Source of the DNA: a virus
Strand: one strand, 5' to 3'
IMG/VR virus record: IMGVR_UViG_3300031227_000232
Location: 1-33,071 of that record
Length of the DNA stretch: 33,071 bases
Below, in pieces: positions 6,606 to 14,315 of the stretch (the stretch's first letter is position 1; every line of letters begins with the position of its first letter). The notes under the pieces were generated by a model that searched no databases, had not been told where the DNA came from, and worked only from the letters and a program-made list of their open reading frames with translations. The position numbers were made by a program, and so were the translations under genes.

Positions 6606-7994
6606 ATGAAGCACAAGAAGTACGATGGGAGTGATTCACGTCGAATACTCTCCGCTATGATTACAGATGCGACGGTTTGTGCTAGAATTGGGAGTAAGTG
6701 GGAAAATGTTGGACTTTTTGCTAGTAGAACGGAGAATTTGATAGCTAAGTGGGCTATAAAGTATCATCAAAAGTATGGAATAGCTATTAGGGAGAATATT
6801 GAAACATCGTTTGAGAATTGGGCAGATGGTGGGCGAGTAAGAGAAGAAACTGTAGAATCTGTAGGGAAATTGCTTGACTTTTTGAGTGAGGAGTATGATA
6901 AGGAGGAATCTCAGTCAGTTGAATATATCTTAGACATGGCCGGTCGGTTATTCAATAAGGTACGTCTTAAACAGACTTTGATGGCGGCAGAGAGTGAAAT
7001 AGACGATAATGAAGTTGAGGAGGCCCAGGATCGAATAGCTGAGTTTCGGAAAGTTGAGCTTGGTGTTGGGAGTGTTTTCAAGCCTGGACAAGATTTAGAA
7101 GAATGGAAGGAGGCTCTCGATAATTCTGCTTTGGAGCAATTGGTTAAATACCCCAAAGGAGTGGGTAAGTTTTTTTGGGGGGAATTTGGACGTGATTGCT
7201 TTGTGTCATTTGTGGGGGCGTCAGGTTCTGGTAAATCTTGGTGGTTATTAGATTTGGGATATAGGGGAGCTAGACAGCGGAAAAGAGTAGCTTTCTTTGA
7301 AATTGGAGATATGTCCAAAAATCAAGTTATTCGTAGATTGGGTCAACGGGCTTTACGTAGACCTCGGTATGATCGGATTTGTAGTATACCAACTTCTTTG
7401 GTGCATGATGAGGAGGGGGTTGATACAGATGATACTATTATAACAGAAGATCGGATGCTTTCTGCTATCACTCCGAAAAAGTCTTTGGATGCGTGGGAAA
7501 AAATTCAGCGAAAAAAGGACTTATTTAGGTTGTCGTGTCATCCGAATAGTAGTATAAATATGGAAGGGATTGAATCTATATTACAAGATTGGATTAGTGG
7601 TGGATGGGTTCCTGATATTATCATAATTGATTATGCTGACTTATTAGCTCCTCCGAGGGGTATACAAGAGGAACGAGCACAAATAAATCATAATTGGAAA
7701 CGAATGAGGAGGATGTCTCAGGAATATCATTGTTTGTTGGCCACGGCTACTCAGGCTGATGCAAAAAGTTATGAAAAGGGATTGTTGCGTAGAAAAAATT
7801 TCACTGATGATCGTAGGAAAATAGATCATACGACGGCGATGGTAGCTTTGAATATGACTGATTCTGAGAAAAATAGAGGTATTACTCGTTTGAATTGGTG
7901 GAAACGTCGTGATGAGGGGTATATAGAAACCCAACAATGTAAGATTGCGGGGAGTTTTTCTGTTGGATGCCCTATAATTTTGTCTTGTTTTTGA
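6606..7994 (+). CDS. DnaB-like replicative helicase
   Basis: This is a 462-aa RecA-fold helicase of the DnaB/T7 gp4 type. Residues 1-150 are helical and fit an N-terminal collar domain. Walker A is GASGSGKS with K210, and Walker B is IIIIDYADLL with D342. Later motifs include ATATQAD and the basic LNWWKRRDEG. The insert between Walker A and B is long. It would form a ring that unwinds the fork and contacts the primase (2550). It starts 148 bp after the initiator, with GATAAGGATGG upstream. The C-terminus ends abruptly in a Cys/Phe-rich tail but no frameshift is visible. Confidence 0.8.
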   Translation: MKHKKYDGSDSRRILSAMITDATVCARIGSKWENVGLFASRTENLIAKWAIKYHQKYGIAIRENIETSFENWADGGRVREETVESVGKLLDFLSEEYDKEESQSVEYILDMAGRLFNKVRLKQTLMAAESEIDDNEVEEAQDRIAEFRKVELGVGSVFKPGQDLEEWKEALDNSALEQLVKYPKGVGKFFWGEFGRDCFVSFVGASGSGKSWWLLDLGYRGARQRKRVAFFEIGDMSKNQVIRRLGQRALRRPRYDRICSIPTSLVHDEEGVDTDDTIITEDRMLSAITPKKSLDAWEKIQRKKDLFRLSCHPNSSINMEGIESILQDWISGGWVPDIIIIDYADLLAPPRGIQEERAQINHNWKRMRRMSQEYHCLLATATQADAKSYEKGLLRRKNFTDDRRKIDHTTAMVALNMTDSEKNRGITRLNWWKRRDEGYIETQQCKIAGSFSVGCPIILSCF

Positions 7995-8100
7995 GAAAAT
8001 ATCAACTATTTTGATAAAATTTCCATTTTTTGTGACAATTGAGTCGGTTTTTAACAGATAATAGTGTAGAGGATTTGTTTTAGGGAAAGGAGTTAGAATA

Positions 8101-8454
8101 ATGGGAACAATTACAGGATGGACGAATTATCCATTTGTGGAACTGGGGGATACTCCACAGCAGTCTGGACCGTTACGAGAGTGTGAAGCATTGACTTATG
8201 ATGGAAATAAGTATTCTGAGGTACTTGTTGCTGGATGTATTTTTTATATGAAAATATTTTATGTTTTTCCAACAAGGAATGCTTGTCTTAGAGAAGTAAA
8301 TTGGGTAAGTCACAAGTGGGCAAGTTCTTTGCCCAGACCATCATGGACACATGAGGATTATAAGATTAATTCTTTGCCAATAATTAAGAATCCATCCAAA
8401 GTTGTGGATTTTTTATTGAGTATTTTGAGATTTGGAGAAGATAAGGATGATTAA
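8101..8454 (+). CDS. Unknown protein (117 aa)
   Basis: ATG 8101 follows GGAAAGGAGTTAGAATA, a strong site. The protein is mixed alpha/beta with many aromatic residues (YMKIFYVF; three Trp in the middle third) and an acidic end. It has no known motif. It is separated from the helicase by 106 bp that hold no clear promoter or terminator. I cannot assign a role. Confidence 0.65.
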   Translation: MGTITGWTNYPFVELGDTPQQSGPLRECEALTYDGNKYSEVLVAGCIFYMKIFYVFPTRNACLREVNWVSHKWASSLPRPSWTHEDYKINSLPIIKNPSKVVDFLLSILRFGEDKDD

Positions 8455-8500
8455 GTTGAGGATTTAATTATTTCTCGTCGTGGCAGTGGGAGTCCTCGAC
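8455..8500 (+). other. Hairpin directly after the 117-aa gene
   Basis: GTTGAGGAT (8455-8463) pairs with GTCCTCGAC (8492-8500) as 9 bp with two G-U pairs, around a 28-nt loop. The following TTTCTCCTTCTTCC is pyrimidine-rich but not a true T-run. It may be a weak terminator or processing signal upstream of the tRNA-like genes. Confidence 0.35.
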
Positions 8501-8549
8501 TTTCTCCTTCTTCCATTGTCCGGCGGGATTATTTTGAAAGGTAATAGAA

Positions 8550-8678
8550 ATGAATGTTCAAAAATTGTATGAATATGTTCGGGAATTTTTTTGTGATACT
8601 TCCCGATTGGCCGAGGATACTAAGGCTGATTTAGAGTGGATTAAAGAAGAGATTGATATTCTGTTAGATACACTTTAA
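8550..8678 (+). CDS. Small unknown protein (42 aa)
   Basis: ATG 8550 follows TTGAAAGGTAATAGAA. The predicted product is one long amphipathic, acidic helix (sequence near the end: DLEWIKEEIDILLDTL). No family is recognised. The spacing from its ribosome site and its position between gene and tRNA-like sequence support a real small gene. Confidence 0.5.
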   Translation: MNVQKLYEYVREFFCDTSRLAEDTKADLEWIKEEIDILLDTL

Positions 8679-8699
8679 TTGCAAAGGAATGAGATTATT

Positions 8700-8849
8700 C
8701 AGGGTGTGGCGAAAATGGAAGACGTACATATAAGGAAGTATCCATAATAGTTTGGTGTTCAGAATTATATGATTGATGGTGGAAACTGCCAATCAGCAGA
8801 TGAACAAGTCCATAAAAATCCCATGCAGGTTCAAATCCTGCCATCCTGA
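8700..8849 (+). tRNA. tRNA-Leu-like gene with a large insertion
   Basis: The ends form a tRNA cloverleaf: acceptor CAGGGTG (8700-8706) pairs 7/7 (one G-U) with CATCCTG (8842-8848), and the T arm is GCAGG-TTCAAAT-CCTGC (8825-8841). The D arm, TGGCGAAAATGGAAGACG, has the GG and arrangement typical of tRNA-Leu. Between D and T arms there are 99 nt instead of about 32. CATATAA (8728-8734) can pair with TTATATG (8765-8771), and an 11-bp helix with one mismatch and a GGAA loop lies at 8769-8795. No anticodon can be assigned. It may be an intron-bearing, decayed or repurposed tRNA. Confidence 0.5.
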
Positions 8850-8892
8850 TTTATTGTTTGTTTTATTGATTTTTTTTTGAAAGGAAATAGAT

Positions 8893-9066
8893 ATGATAGA
8901 TATGTTTGCAGTTGAGCCCCATTTGTCAGATGGTATGACAGGCCGTAAGACGGGTCCATTTTCAACGCGAGAGCAGGCGGAGGAGGCTGGATTGTGTATG
9001 TTAGGTCTGCAAAATGGTTGTGCTGTGATTTGTGGATTTAGGATTATTGTTGAGAAAAAAGAGTAA
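8893..9066 (+). CDS. Small unknown protein (57 aa)
   Basis: ATG 8893 follows TTGAAAGGAAATAGAT. The product contains GPFSTREQAEEAG, a Ser-Thr-Arg-x-x-Ala segment also seen in the 78-aa protein at 14077 (FSTREQAREH) and common in small phage proteins. No function is known. It lies between the two tRNA-like genes. Confidence 0.55.
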   Translation: MIDMFAVEPHLSDGMTGRKTGPFSTREQAEEAGLCMLGLQNGCAVICGFRIIVEKKE

Positions 9067-9068
9067 GT

Positions 9069-9135
9069 TGCTTGATTACGATAATCTGATCCGTTAAAGT
9101 CGGAATAAAGGATAACTCAGTGAAATAATCAAGCA
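9069..9135 (+). other. Folded leader directly 5' of the second tRNA-like gene
   Basis: TGCTTGATTA (9069-9078) pairs perfectly with TAATCAAGCA (9126-9135), closing a 47-nt interior in which CTGA/TCAG and TCCG/CGGA can also pair. The next base, 9136, is the first of the tRNA acceptor stem. It could be a processing or regulatory element. I do not recognise the family. Confidence 0.45.
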
Positions 9136-9214
9136 CTCCCGGTAGCATAAGTGGGAATGCGACCCTCGTTATTATTATAGAGGGATTATGTGGGTTCGAA
9201 TCCCATCCGGGTGG
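9136..9214 (+). tRNA. tRNA-like gene with a 12-nt anticodon loop
   Basis: The cloverleaf is almost canonical. Acceptor CTCCCGG (9136-9142) pairs with CCGGGTG (9207-9213) except for one T-T mismatch. The D arm is GCAT-AAGTGGGA-ATGC, the variable loop ATTAT, and the T arm GTGGG-TTCGAAT-CCCAT (9190-9206). The anticodon stem is CCCTC/GAGGG (9163-9167, 9180-9184), but the loop GTTATTATTATA has 12 nt instead of 7. The anticodon is therefore uncertain; TTA occurs three times in the loop. It may be inactive, or a modified or decoy tRNA. Confidence 0.6.
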
Positions 9215-9260
9215 TTTTGGGGAAAGAAGAATTGTTTTTAGTTTTATAAGGAGTTTTGTG

Positions 9261-10028
9261 ATGCAGGTTTTAAGAGAAGGCGCGGTTAGGTTGTTGGTAG
9301 GTTTGGGATTCGCTACGGCGGGGACGTGGAACGATCAAAGATTGCTTCAAAAATTGAAAGAGGTTGTAATGTTGGTTGAAATTGATGATACTATGTTGAA
9401 AGAGTATGATGGTTCTAGTGGATCGCGTTATTTGTTACAATGTTTGATTGATACTCAAGAGGATGTTGAGCTTGTAAATTCATTGGATGATGTATGGGAG
9501 GAAGTTGACGTGGCTAGTGAGCAAGAGGAAGTTGTTTCCGATTTTATTGATGATGAAGAAATTGAAATGGGCATAGATAACGAAGATGAGTTTGATGATG
9601 AAGAGGATGATTTTATTGACGACGACGAAGATGATGAGTTAGATGAGTATTTGGGTGAGGGAGCAGAGATTGAGGACGACGTAGAAGAGGTTGAAGTAGA
9701 AGTAGAAGTAATTGAGGACGAAACAGCGGAAGTTGTTGAGCCGCCGTCATTGATTGAGACTACAGTGATTCCACGACAAAAGGCTAAGCGTCGTAAGTCT
9801 TTTGAGCGTGTATCGGGTATAAAGATATTAAAGACTCGTCCATTTTGTGCTGGGGTTGTGATTCGTCGAAGAGGGCTGACTGCGGGAATTACATCAGAGA
9901 TGGTTAATGAGGTTGATGTGATGATGGATCGGAAAAAGAAAAATCCGACAACTTCTAAGACGTGTTTGTCGGCGGCATGGCACGCAATTAGAGGTTTTAT
10001 GCAGAATGAGATTAAGGAGGAAAAATGA
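9261..10028 (+). CDS. Acidic unknown protein (255 aa)
   Basis: AAGGAG (9248-9253) is 7 bases from ATG 9261, which is preferred over GTG 9258. The N-terminal 80 residues look globular and helical. A very acidic Asp/Glu-rich linker spans about residues 84-155. The C-terminal 80 residues are basic (QKAKRRKSFERV, VIRRRGL) and may bind DNA or RNA. The combination of an acidic linker and a basic domain is compatible with a nucleic-acid mimic or chaperone, but no family is recognised. Confidence 0.75.
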   Translation: MQVLREGAVRLLVGLGFATAGTWNDQRLLQKLKEVVMLVEIDDTMLKEYDGSSGSRYLLQCLIDTQEDVELVNSLDDVWEEVDVASEQEEVVSDFIDDEEIEMGIDNEDEFDDEEDDFIDDDEDDELDEYLGEGAEIEDDVEEVEVEVEVIEDETAEVVEPPSLIETTVIPRQKAKRRKSFERVSGIKILKTRPFCAGVVIRRRGLTAGITSEMVNEVDVMMDRKKKNPTTSKTCLSAAWHAIRGFMQNEIKEEK

Positions 10029-10177
10029 TGAAAGATTTATCTCCATATGAAGAGGCTTGGTTAATTATTAGTAAAACAGAAGAGGGGGCAATTTTGTTGG
10101 CAAATATGATTGTTTCTCTTTCCGATGCTATTGATAGAATTAATGTGCTTGAGCAAATTAAAAAGGATTTGATATGA
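10028..10177 (+). CDS. Small unknown protein (49 aa)
   Basis: AAGGAGG (10014-10020) is placed well for ATG 10028, which overlaps the upstream TGA; ATG 10025 is an alternative. The protein is a short helical peptide (SPYEEAWLII near the start and an Ile/Leu-rich helix at the end). Its stop overlaps the next start as ATGA. No function is recognised. Confidence 0.55.
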   Translation: MKDLSPYEEAWLIISKTEEGAILLANMIVSLSDAIDRINVLEQIKKDLI

Positions 10178-10839
10178 GTCGAATATCTGAAATGAAGAAC
10201 AAGTTGAATGATGCTCCGACTGATATTTTGTCGGTGCTTGCTGGTGGTCTATTAAAAACAGGTGATTTTATAAATCAGTTGGGTTATTCTACTGCTGATT
10301 TTTATTTTACCAAAGCAATAGGAGATAATCGAGGTGAGTGGGATGATTCAGTACATCAATGGGCATTGTCAGATTTGATTGAGAAAGAGGAAGTTCAGTG
10401 GCAGTATGATGAGCATCTCAATGTTTGTTATGCGTTGAAAGACACTTGGTTAAAAGAAGAGTGTGGGGAAGATTCGTTTTCTCTTATTCGTATTGAGAAA
10501 TTTCTTAAAAAGATATCAAATTTAATTGCAATTCCTATTTTGGATAAGGATGGGAATTTTAATGTTCCAAGACCAAGAGATGTGAATCAGAGGAGTTGGG
10601 ATTTGCTTTCTTTTAATATATGTGAGATTAGTAATAAAAAGGGAGATGATTGTCGAAACATATATTGTGATGGAGAAAAAGTAATTGTGTTGGATTATCA
10701 TTTTGTTGTGGGGGTGGAGGGGAAAGATAAAACTACTATTGAGTTTGTTTGGCCGGAAATTGAATCAAACCCAGAAAAAGTAGCGGAAGCTGTATTAACT
10801 TTATTGAAAGAAGAACAAAATGAAGATAAACAGAGTTAA
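10174..10839 (+). CDS. Unknown protein (221 aa)
   Basis: ATG 10174 follows AAAAGGATTTGAT. The product is acidic and mixed alpha/beta, with an N-terminal helical half and a beta-rich C-terminal half (KVIVLDYHFVVGV, IEFVWPEIE). It overlaps the clamp gene by 20 bp, so translation is likely coupled, which hints at a role in replication. I recognise no motif. Confidence 0.7.
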   Translation: MSRISEMKNKLNDAPTDILSVLAGGLLKTGDFINQLGYSTADFYFTKAIGDNRGEWDDSVHQWALSDLIEKEEVQWQYDEHLNVCYALKDTWLKEECGEDSFSLIRIEKFLKKISNLIAIPILDKDGNFNVPRPRDVNQRSWDLLSFNICEISNKKGDDCRNIYCDGEKVIVLDYHFVVGVEGKDKTTIEFVWPEIESNPEKVAEAVLTLLKEEQNEDKQS

Positions 10840-11827
10840 ATTTTTGAAGCAATTGAAAAGTGTGTCAGCCGGATTGGCAGCTTTAGAAGTTCTGGAACAA
10901 CAAAGCACTTGTTTTGTGTTTCAGGATGGTAAAGTCAAAACATTCAATGACGAAGTTGCTTGTGTGTCTGATTCTCTTCTGAGTATGGAGGGAGCTATTC
11001 AATCTAAATTTTTGTTAGCTTTGTTGAATAAGTTGACTGAGGAAGAAATTGATATTGAGTTAGACGAGTCTAAAAATGAGTTAGTTGTTAAGGGAAAGCG
11101 AAGGTGGGCAGAGCTTAAAATGGAGCAGTCTATTCTCTTGCCGGTCGATAGTGTTGAAAAGCCTAAAGAATGGCAACCATTGAATGAAGATTTTGTTGAT
11201 GCGGTTTCCGTTGTTTCTCATTGTGCGAGTAAGGACAATTCTAAATTTGTATTGACTTGCATACAGATAGAACCTGATTGCATTATTGCTTGTGATGATT
11301 CTCAAGTTTGTCGGTATTCTGTTAAGACGGGCATAACGAAATCCATACTGATTCGACAAGAGGCATTGAAACGTATTGTAGGTCTGGATATGGTGGAATT
11401 GGCCGAGACAGAAAATTGGATTCATTTTAGGAATAAAAGGGGTTTGAGTTTGTCTTGTCGTTTGTACATGGATGAGTATCTTGATGTATCTGATATTTTC
11501 AAAGAAGAACCTACTGAGGAAATTAGTTTTCCAGAGGATTTAGAGGATGTCGTTAAAAAGGCTGAAATTTTTTCTTCTGGAGAGGGATGTATTTGTGTTG
11601 AGTTGAAAAATAACAAGATGCGAGTGACTGGTCAGGGGGAGAGTGGGAAGTATGTGGAGCAGAAAAAGGTTTTATACGATGGGAAATCGTTAAAATTTCA
11701 GATTGATTCGAAGTTGTTATTAGAGATTATCAACAGAAAAAGTGTGTGTAGAGTTGCAAAGGATCGGTTGTTTGTTGTGTCCGATAAGTGGAAGTATGTG
11801 GCTTCTACGGTTTTGAAAGATAATTAA
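10820..11827 (+). CDS. dnaN: DNA sliding clamp (DnaN-like beta subunit)
   Basis: The 335-aa protein shows the three-repeat pattern of bacterial beta clamps: an N-terminal KINRVKFLKQLKSV strand-helix, a middle repeat with IACDDSQVCRYSV in place of the family's TDGHRL segment, and a C-terminal repeat with FQIDSKLLLEII. The length is slightly below DnaN (about 365 aa). As a dimeric ring it would hold the polymerase on DNA, loaded by the AAA+ protein at 15912. It overlaps the previous gene by 20 bp and lies two bases before the exonuclease gene. Divergence from host clamps is considerable, so this is a family-level call. Confidence 0.7.
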   Translation: MKINRVKFLKQLKSVSAGLAALEVLEQQSTCFVFQDGKVKTFNDEVACVSDSLLSMEGAIQSKFLLALLNKLTEEEIDIELDESKNELVVKGKRRWAELKMEQSILLPVDSVEKPKEWQPLNEDFVDAVSVVSHCASKDNSKFVLTCIQIEPDCIIACDDSQVCRYSVKTGITKSILIRQEALKRIVGLDMVELAETENWIHFRNKRGLSLSCRLYMDEYLDVSDIFKEEPTEEISFPEDLEDVVKKAEIFSSGEGCICVELKNNKMRVTGQGESGKYVEQKKVLYDGKSLKFQIDSKLLLEIINRKSVCRVAKDRLFVVSDKWKYVASTVLKDN

Positions 11828-11828
11828 A

Positions 11829-13013
11829 ATGGGTTTTTGTTGTCTAAAAACAGATTCAAAAAAACATGTTAGTACAAGACCATCTTGTGGTGCATGTGGT
11901 TTGTCTCGAAAATGTGTATCTCCTAAAATGAAGCCTATGGGTTTGGGCAAAAAGGAAATACTCATAGTGGGAGGTACGCCGGGACATCGTGAAGATAATG
12001 AAGGTATTCAAGTAGCTGGTGTGTCTGGTTTGTTTTTGACTAATACTTTGGCTAAGTTGGGAATTGATTGTTTTGGTGATTGTTGGTATACCAACGCTGT
12101 CCTTTGTAAGACTGGGAATGTGAAGAATCAATCGAAGTACGTTGATTTTTGCCGTCCTACTTTGTTGAAGACAATAAAAGAGTTGAAGCCTAAAGTCATA
12201 ATTTTGTTGGGTAATCTTGCGGTAAAATCATTAATAGCTCATACGTGGGGAAAAAATAAAGTAGGGTCTGTTGCGAGGTGGGCCGGTTTTCAGATACCTT
12301 GTCGGGAATATGATGCTTGGATTTGTCCTACTTATGAACCATTTTTTGTTAAACAAGAGGACCATCCAGCTTTAGATTTATTGTTTATGCAACATATCCA
12401 AAAAGCTGTTGAATTAAAAGGGCGTCCCTGGAATGGTAATGTGCCGGATTATGGTAAAGATGTGGAGTGTATTTATGAGGCAGACAAGGCTGCTAAAATA
12501 CTGCGAAAAATGATTAAGAGGGGTGGTAGAGTAGCTTTTGATTATGAAACCAATATGTTGCAGCCTTACGCGAAGGAAGCTCAGATTTTCAGTTGTTCGG
12601 TGTGTTGGGAGGGGAAGAAGACCATATCATTTCCGTGGCATGGTGAAGCAATAAAAGTTATGGGAGAATTGTTGCGGAGTTCTCTGAAAAAAATTGTGTG
12701 GAATTTGAAGATGGAAAAGGTTTGGTCAGAAAGGGAATTTGGTTTTGAGGTTAATAATTGGTTATGGGATGGAATGATAGCGGAGCATGTTATTGATAAT
12801 CGTCCGGGTCTAACTGGGTTGAAGACCCATGCGTTTCTTAGGATAGGACAACCAATATATGATGATGGAGTGAGTGAGTTTTTTAGGACGAAAAGACCTA
12901 ATACTCCGAATAGAATAGATCAAGCCGATTTGGGACGAGTGTTGAAGTATGGTGGCATGGATGCTTTGCTAACTTTTAAGATAGCTAAACAACATTTTAA
13001 GGAGATATTGTGA
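11829..13013 (+). CDS. Family-4 uracil-DNA glycosylase fused to a Pol I-type 3'-5' exonuclease
   Basis: Residues 1-190 match family-4 (Fe-S) UDG: CGAC (C20, C23), GGTPGHREDNEG in place of the GEAPGxxED motif, YTNAVLCKTGN, C108 before a P-x-V-I-I-L-L-G strand. C158 may be the fourth Fe-S ligand, but this is unproven. Residues 230-394 are a DnaQ-like exonuclease: D238-x-E240 in FDYETN, and Y-x3-D ending at D378 in YGGMDALL. The polymerase domain that normally follows is absent and encoded at 14316. UDG fused to a phage polymerase is known from SPO1-type phages. The protein would remove uracil and proofread during replication. Confidence 0.85.
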   Translation: MGFCCLKTDSKKHVSTRPSCGACGLSRKCVSPKMKPMGLGKKEILIVGGTPGHREDNEGIQVAGVSGLFLTNTLAKLGIDCFGDCWYTNAVLCKTGNVKNQSKYVDFCRPTLLKTIKELKPKVIILLGNLAVKSLIAHTWGKNKVGSVARWAGFQIPCREYDAWICPTYEPFFVKQEDHPALDLLFMQHIQKAVELKGRPWNGNVPDYGKDVECIYEADKAAKILRKMIKRGGRVAFDYETNMLQPYAKEAQIFSCSVCWEGKKTISFPWHGEAIKVMGELLRSSLKKIVWNLKMEKVWSEREFGFEVNNWLWDGMIAEHVIDNRPGLTGLKTHAFLRIGQPIYDDGVSEFFRTKRPNTPNRIDQADLGRVLKYGGMDALLTFKIAKQHFKEIL

Positions 13014-13708
13014 TTACACAAGGGGATTTAAGTGTTTGGGGATTTGAGTTATATCAAGGTGATTGTCTTGGTGTGATGAAAAATATGCTTGATAATTCAG
13101 TGGACATGGTTTTGACAGACCCTCCATATAATATTGCTAGAAAGAATAATTTTAAGACAATGGGAAGGTCGGGCATTGATTTTGGAGAGTGGGATAAGAA
13201 TGTTGATCTGTTTAGTTATATAGATGAGTGTTATAGGTTATTAAGAAAAAACGGCTCGTTTGTTGTGTTTAATGATTGGAAAAATCTTGGGGATATAGTT
13301 AAATATGCTGAAAAATTAGGGTTTGTGACGAAGGATTTATTAAGATTTGAGAAGACTAATCCAATGCCGAGAAATAGAGAACGTCGTTATGTAACTGATT
13401 ATGAATGTGGTATTTGGTTCGTAATGCCAAAAGCTAAATGGATTTTTAATAGGCAACATGACAAGTATCAGCGTCCAAAGTTTGTGTATTCTATTGATAG
13501 GGGTTTTCATCCTACTCAAAAAAGTCTGAGGTTGATGGAGGATTTAGTTAGAATACATACTAATGAAGGTCATATTGTTTTTGATCCATTTATGGGCAGT
13601 GGCACAACTGGAGTAGCTTGTTTGAAATTAAATCGAGATTTTGTTGGGGTTGAATTGGATGAGGGGTATTTTAAGACAGCTAAGAAGCGGATCGAGGGGG
13701 TGTTATAA
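13010..13708 (+). CDS. Beta-class DNA methyltransferase (likely N6-adenine)
   Basis: Motif IV, DPPY, is in VDMVLTDPPYN (about residues 37-45), and motif I, DPFMGSGTTGVAC, is near residue 185. Motif IV before motif I is the beta-class order of CcrM and HinfI. The length, 232 aa, is normal. The start is GTG 13010, overlapping the exonuclease stop, with AAGGAGA just upstream. No restriction enzyme is nearby, so it is an orphan enzyme, probably protecting phage DNA. The first 30 residues (GFELYQGDCL) are nearly identical to the damaged methyltransferase at 20298. It interrupts what would be one polA gene. Confidence 0.85.
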   Translation: MITQGDLSVWGFELYQGDCLGVMKNMLDNSVDMVLTDPPYNIARKNNFKTMGRSGIDFGEWDKNVDLFSYIDECYRLLRKNGSFVVFNDWKNLGDIVKYAEKLGFVTKDLLRFEKTNPMPRNRERRYVTDYECGIWFVMPKAKWIFNRQHDKYQRPKFVYSIDRGFHPTQKSLRLMEDLVRIHTNEGHIVFDPFMGSGTTGVACLKLNRDFVGVELDEGYFKTAKKRIEGVL

Positions 13709-13806
13709 TGCAAAAAACATGGTCGGAAAAGACTTTTGGTTTTGAAGTTGGGAATTGGTTATGGGATGGTATGATAGTCGAACAACATTTTGAGGAGATG
13801 GAATGA
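13708..13806 (+). pseudogene. Relic of a second 3'-5' exonuclease copy
   Basis: This 32-codon ORF, MQKTWSEKTFGFEV then NWLWDGMIVEQHFEEME, matches two separated parts of the exonuclease at 11829. Its first 25 codons match 12715-12789 (19 of 25 residues, about three quarters of bases). Its end, QHFEEME, matches the exonuclease C-terminus, QHFKEIL (from 12990). The join is at a short GATAGC direct repeat present at both places in the intact gene (12777 and 12980), as expected for a slippage deletion. It lies directly after the methyltransferase and probably makes no useful protein. Confidence 0.75.
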
Positions 13807-14075
13807 GTAAAAGATTGACAGATGTAGAAATTGATGAATTGGTAGAAGTGGTTTTAATTTTAGTAACAATGAAAATACGTGAAGGTAAGTTGATTTATGA
13901 TTTATTTCCAGGTTGGAGAGTATCTTCTGATATAGATGATTTACATCCTGATGATCGAGATGTTTTTGAATATCGTTTAGGGCTGGTTTGGATAGACAGA
14001 GCTAAAGAAGCGTTATTGCCTGAAGGTGAAATTAGGCGAGGTGATTTTGTTTATTCGGAGAAATCAAGGGATTAG
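13803..14075 (+). CDS. Unknown acidic protein (90 aa)
   Basis: ATG 13803 overlaps the TGA of the relic, with TTTTGAGGAGATGGA supplying the ribosome site. It is thus translated from the relic's old ribosome context. The product is acidic and helical with a WRVSSDIDDLHPDDRD stretch. No family is recognised. It lies between the exonuclease and polymerase genes. Confidence 0.6.
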   Translation: MSKRLTDVEIDELVEVVLILVTMKIREGKLIYDLFPGWRVSSDIDDLHPDDRDVFEYRLGLVWIDRAKEALLPEGEIRRGDFVYSEKSRD

Positions 14076-14076
14076 A

Positions 14077-14313
14077 ATGAAAAAAGAAGCATGGGCGATT
14101 GAAACAAGTAAAAATTCAGGAAATTTTATTGGTTATTTGTGGTTTAGTCATAGAATGCTAACTAATAATCCTCCTTGGCGTAGTGGTTTGGAGGTGGCTT
14201 TGTTTTCTACACGCGAACAGGCAAGAGAACATAATAAACAGGTTCGAGGACCGGCAACATTAGGACGTTATTCTTGTTCAAGAGTAACAAAAGTATCAAT
14301 TGAAATAAATTAG
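14077..14313 (+). CDS. Small unknown phage protein (78 aa)
   Basis: ATG 14077 has AAGGGA (14066-14071) upstream; an earlier in-frame ATG at 14026 lacks a site and overlaps the previous gene. The segment LFSTREQAREHNKQV followed by a final beta strand (RVTKVSIEI) is typical of a small family common in phages, whose function is unknown. It sits between polymerase pieces, in the cassette that interrupts polA. Confidence 0.65.
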   Translation: MKKEAWAIETSKNSGNFIGYLWFSHRMLTNNPPWRSGLEVALFSTREQAREHNKQVRGPATLGRYSCSRVTKVSIEIN

Positions 14314-14315
14314 TA

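Noticed and set aside
6911-7318. Minus-strand ORF of 135 codons and other minus-strand ORFs
   Set aside because: They lie opposite well-identified genes, have no ribosome sites and show low-complexity Ser/Pro/Leu-rich translations typical of antisense shadows.
8700-8849. Group I intron in a tRNA-Leu gene
   Set aside because: The extra sequence is only about 65 nt and I could not find a convincing P3-P7 core; TTCAGA alone is not enough.
9069-9135. Hammerhead ribozyme
   Set aside because: CTGAT and GAAA are present, but the required CUGANGA core is not; the base order after CTGAT is wrong.
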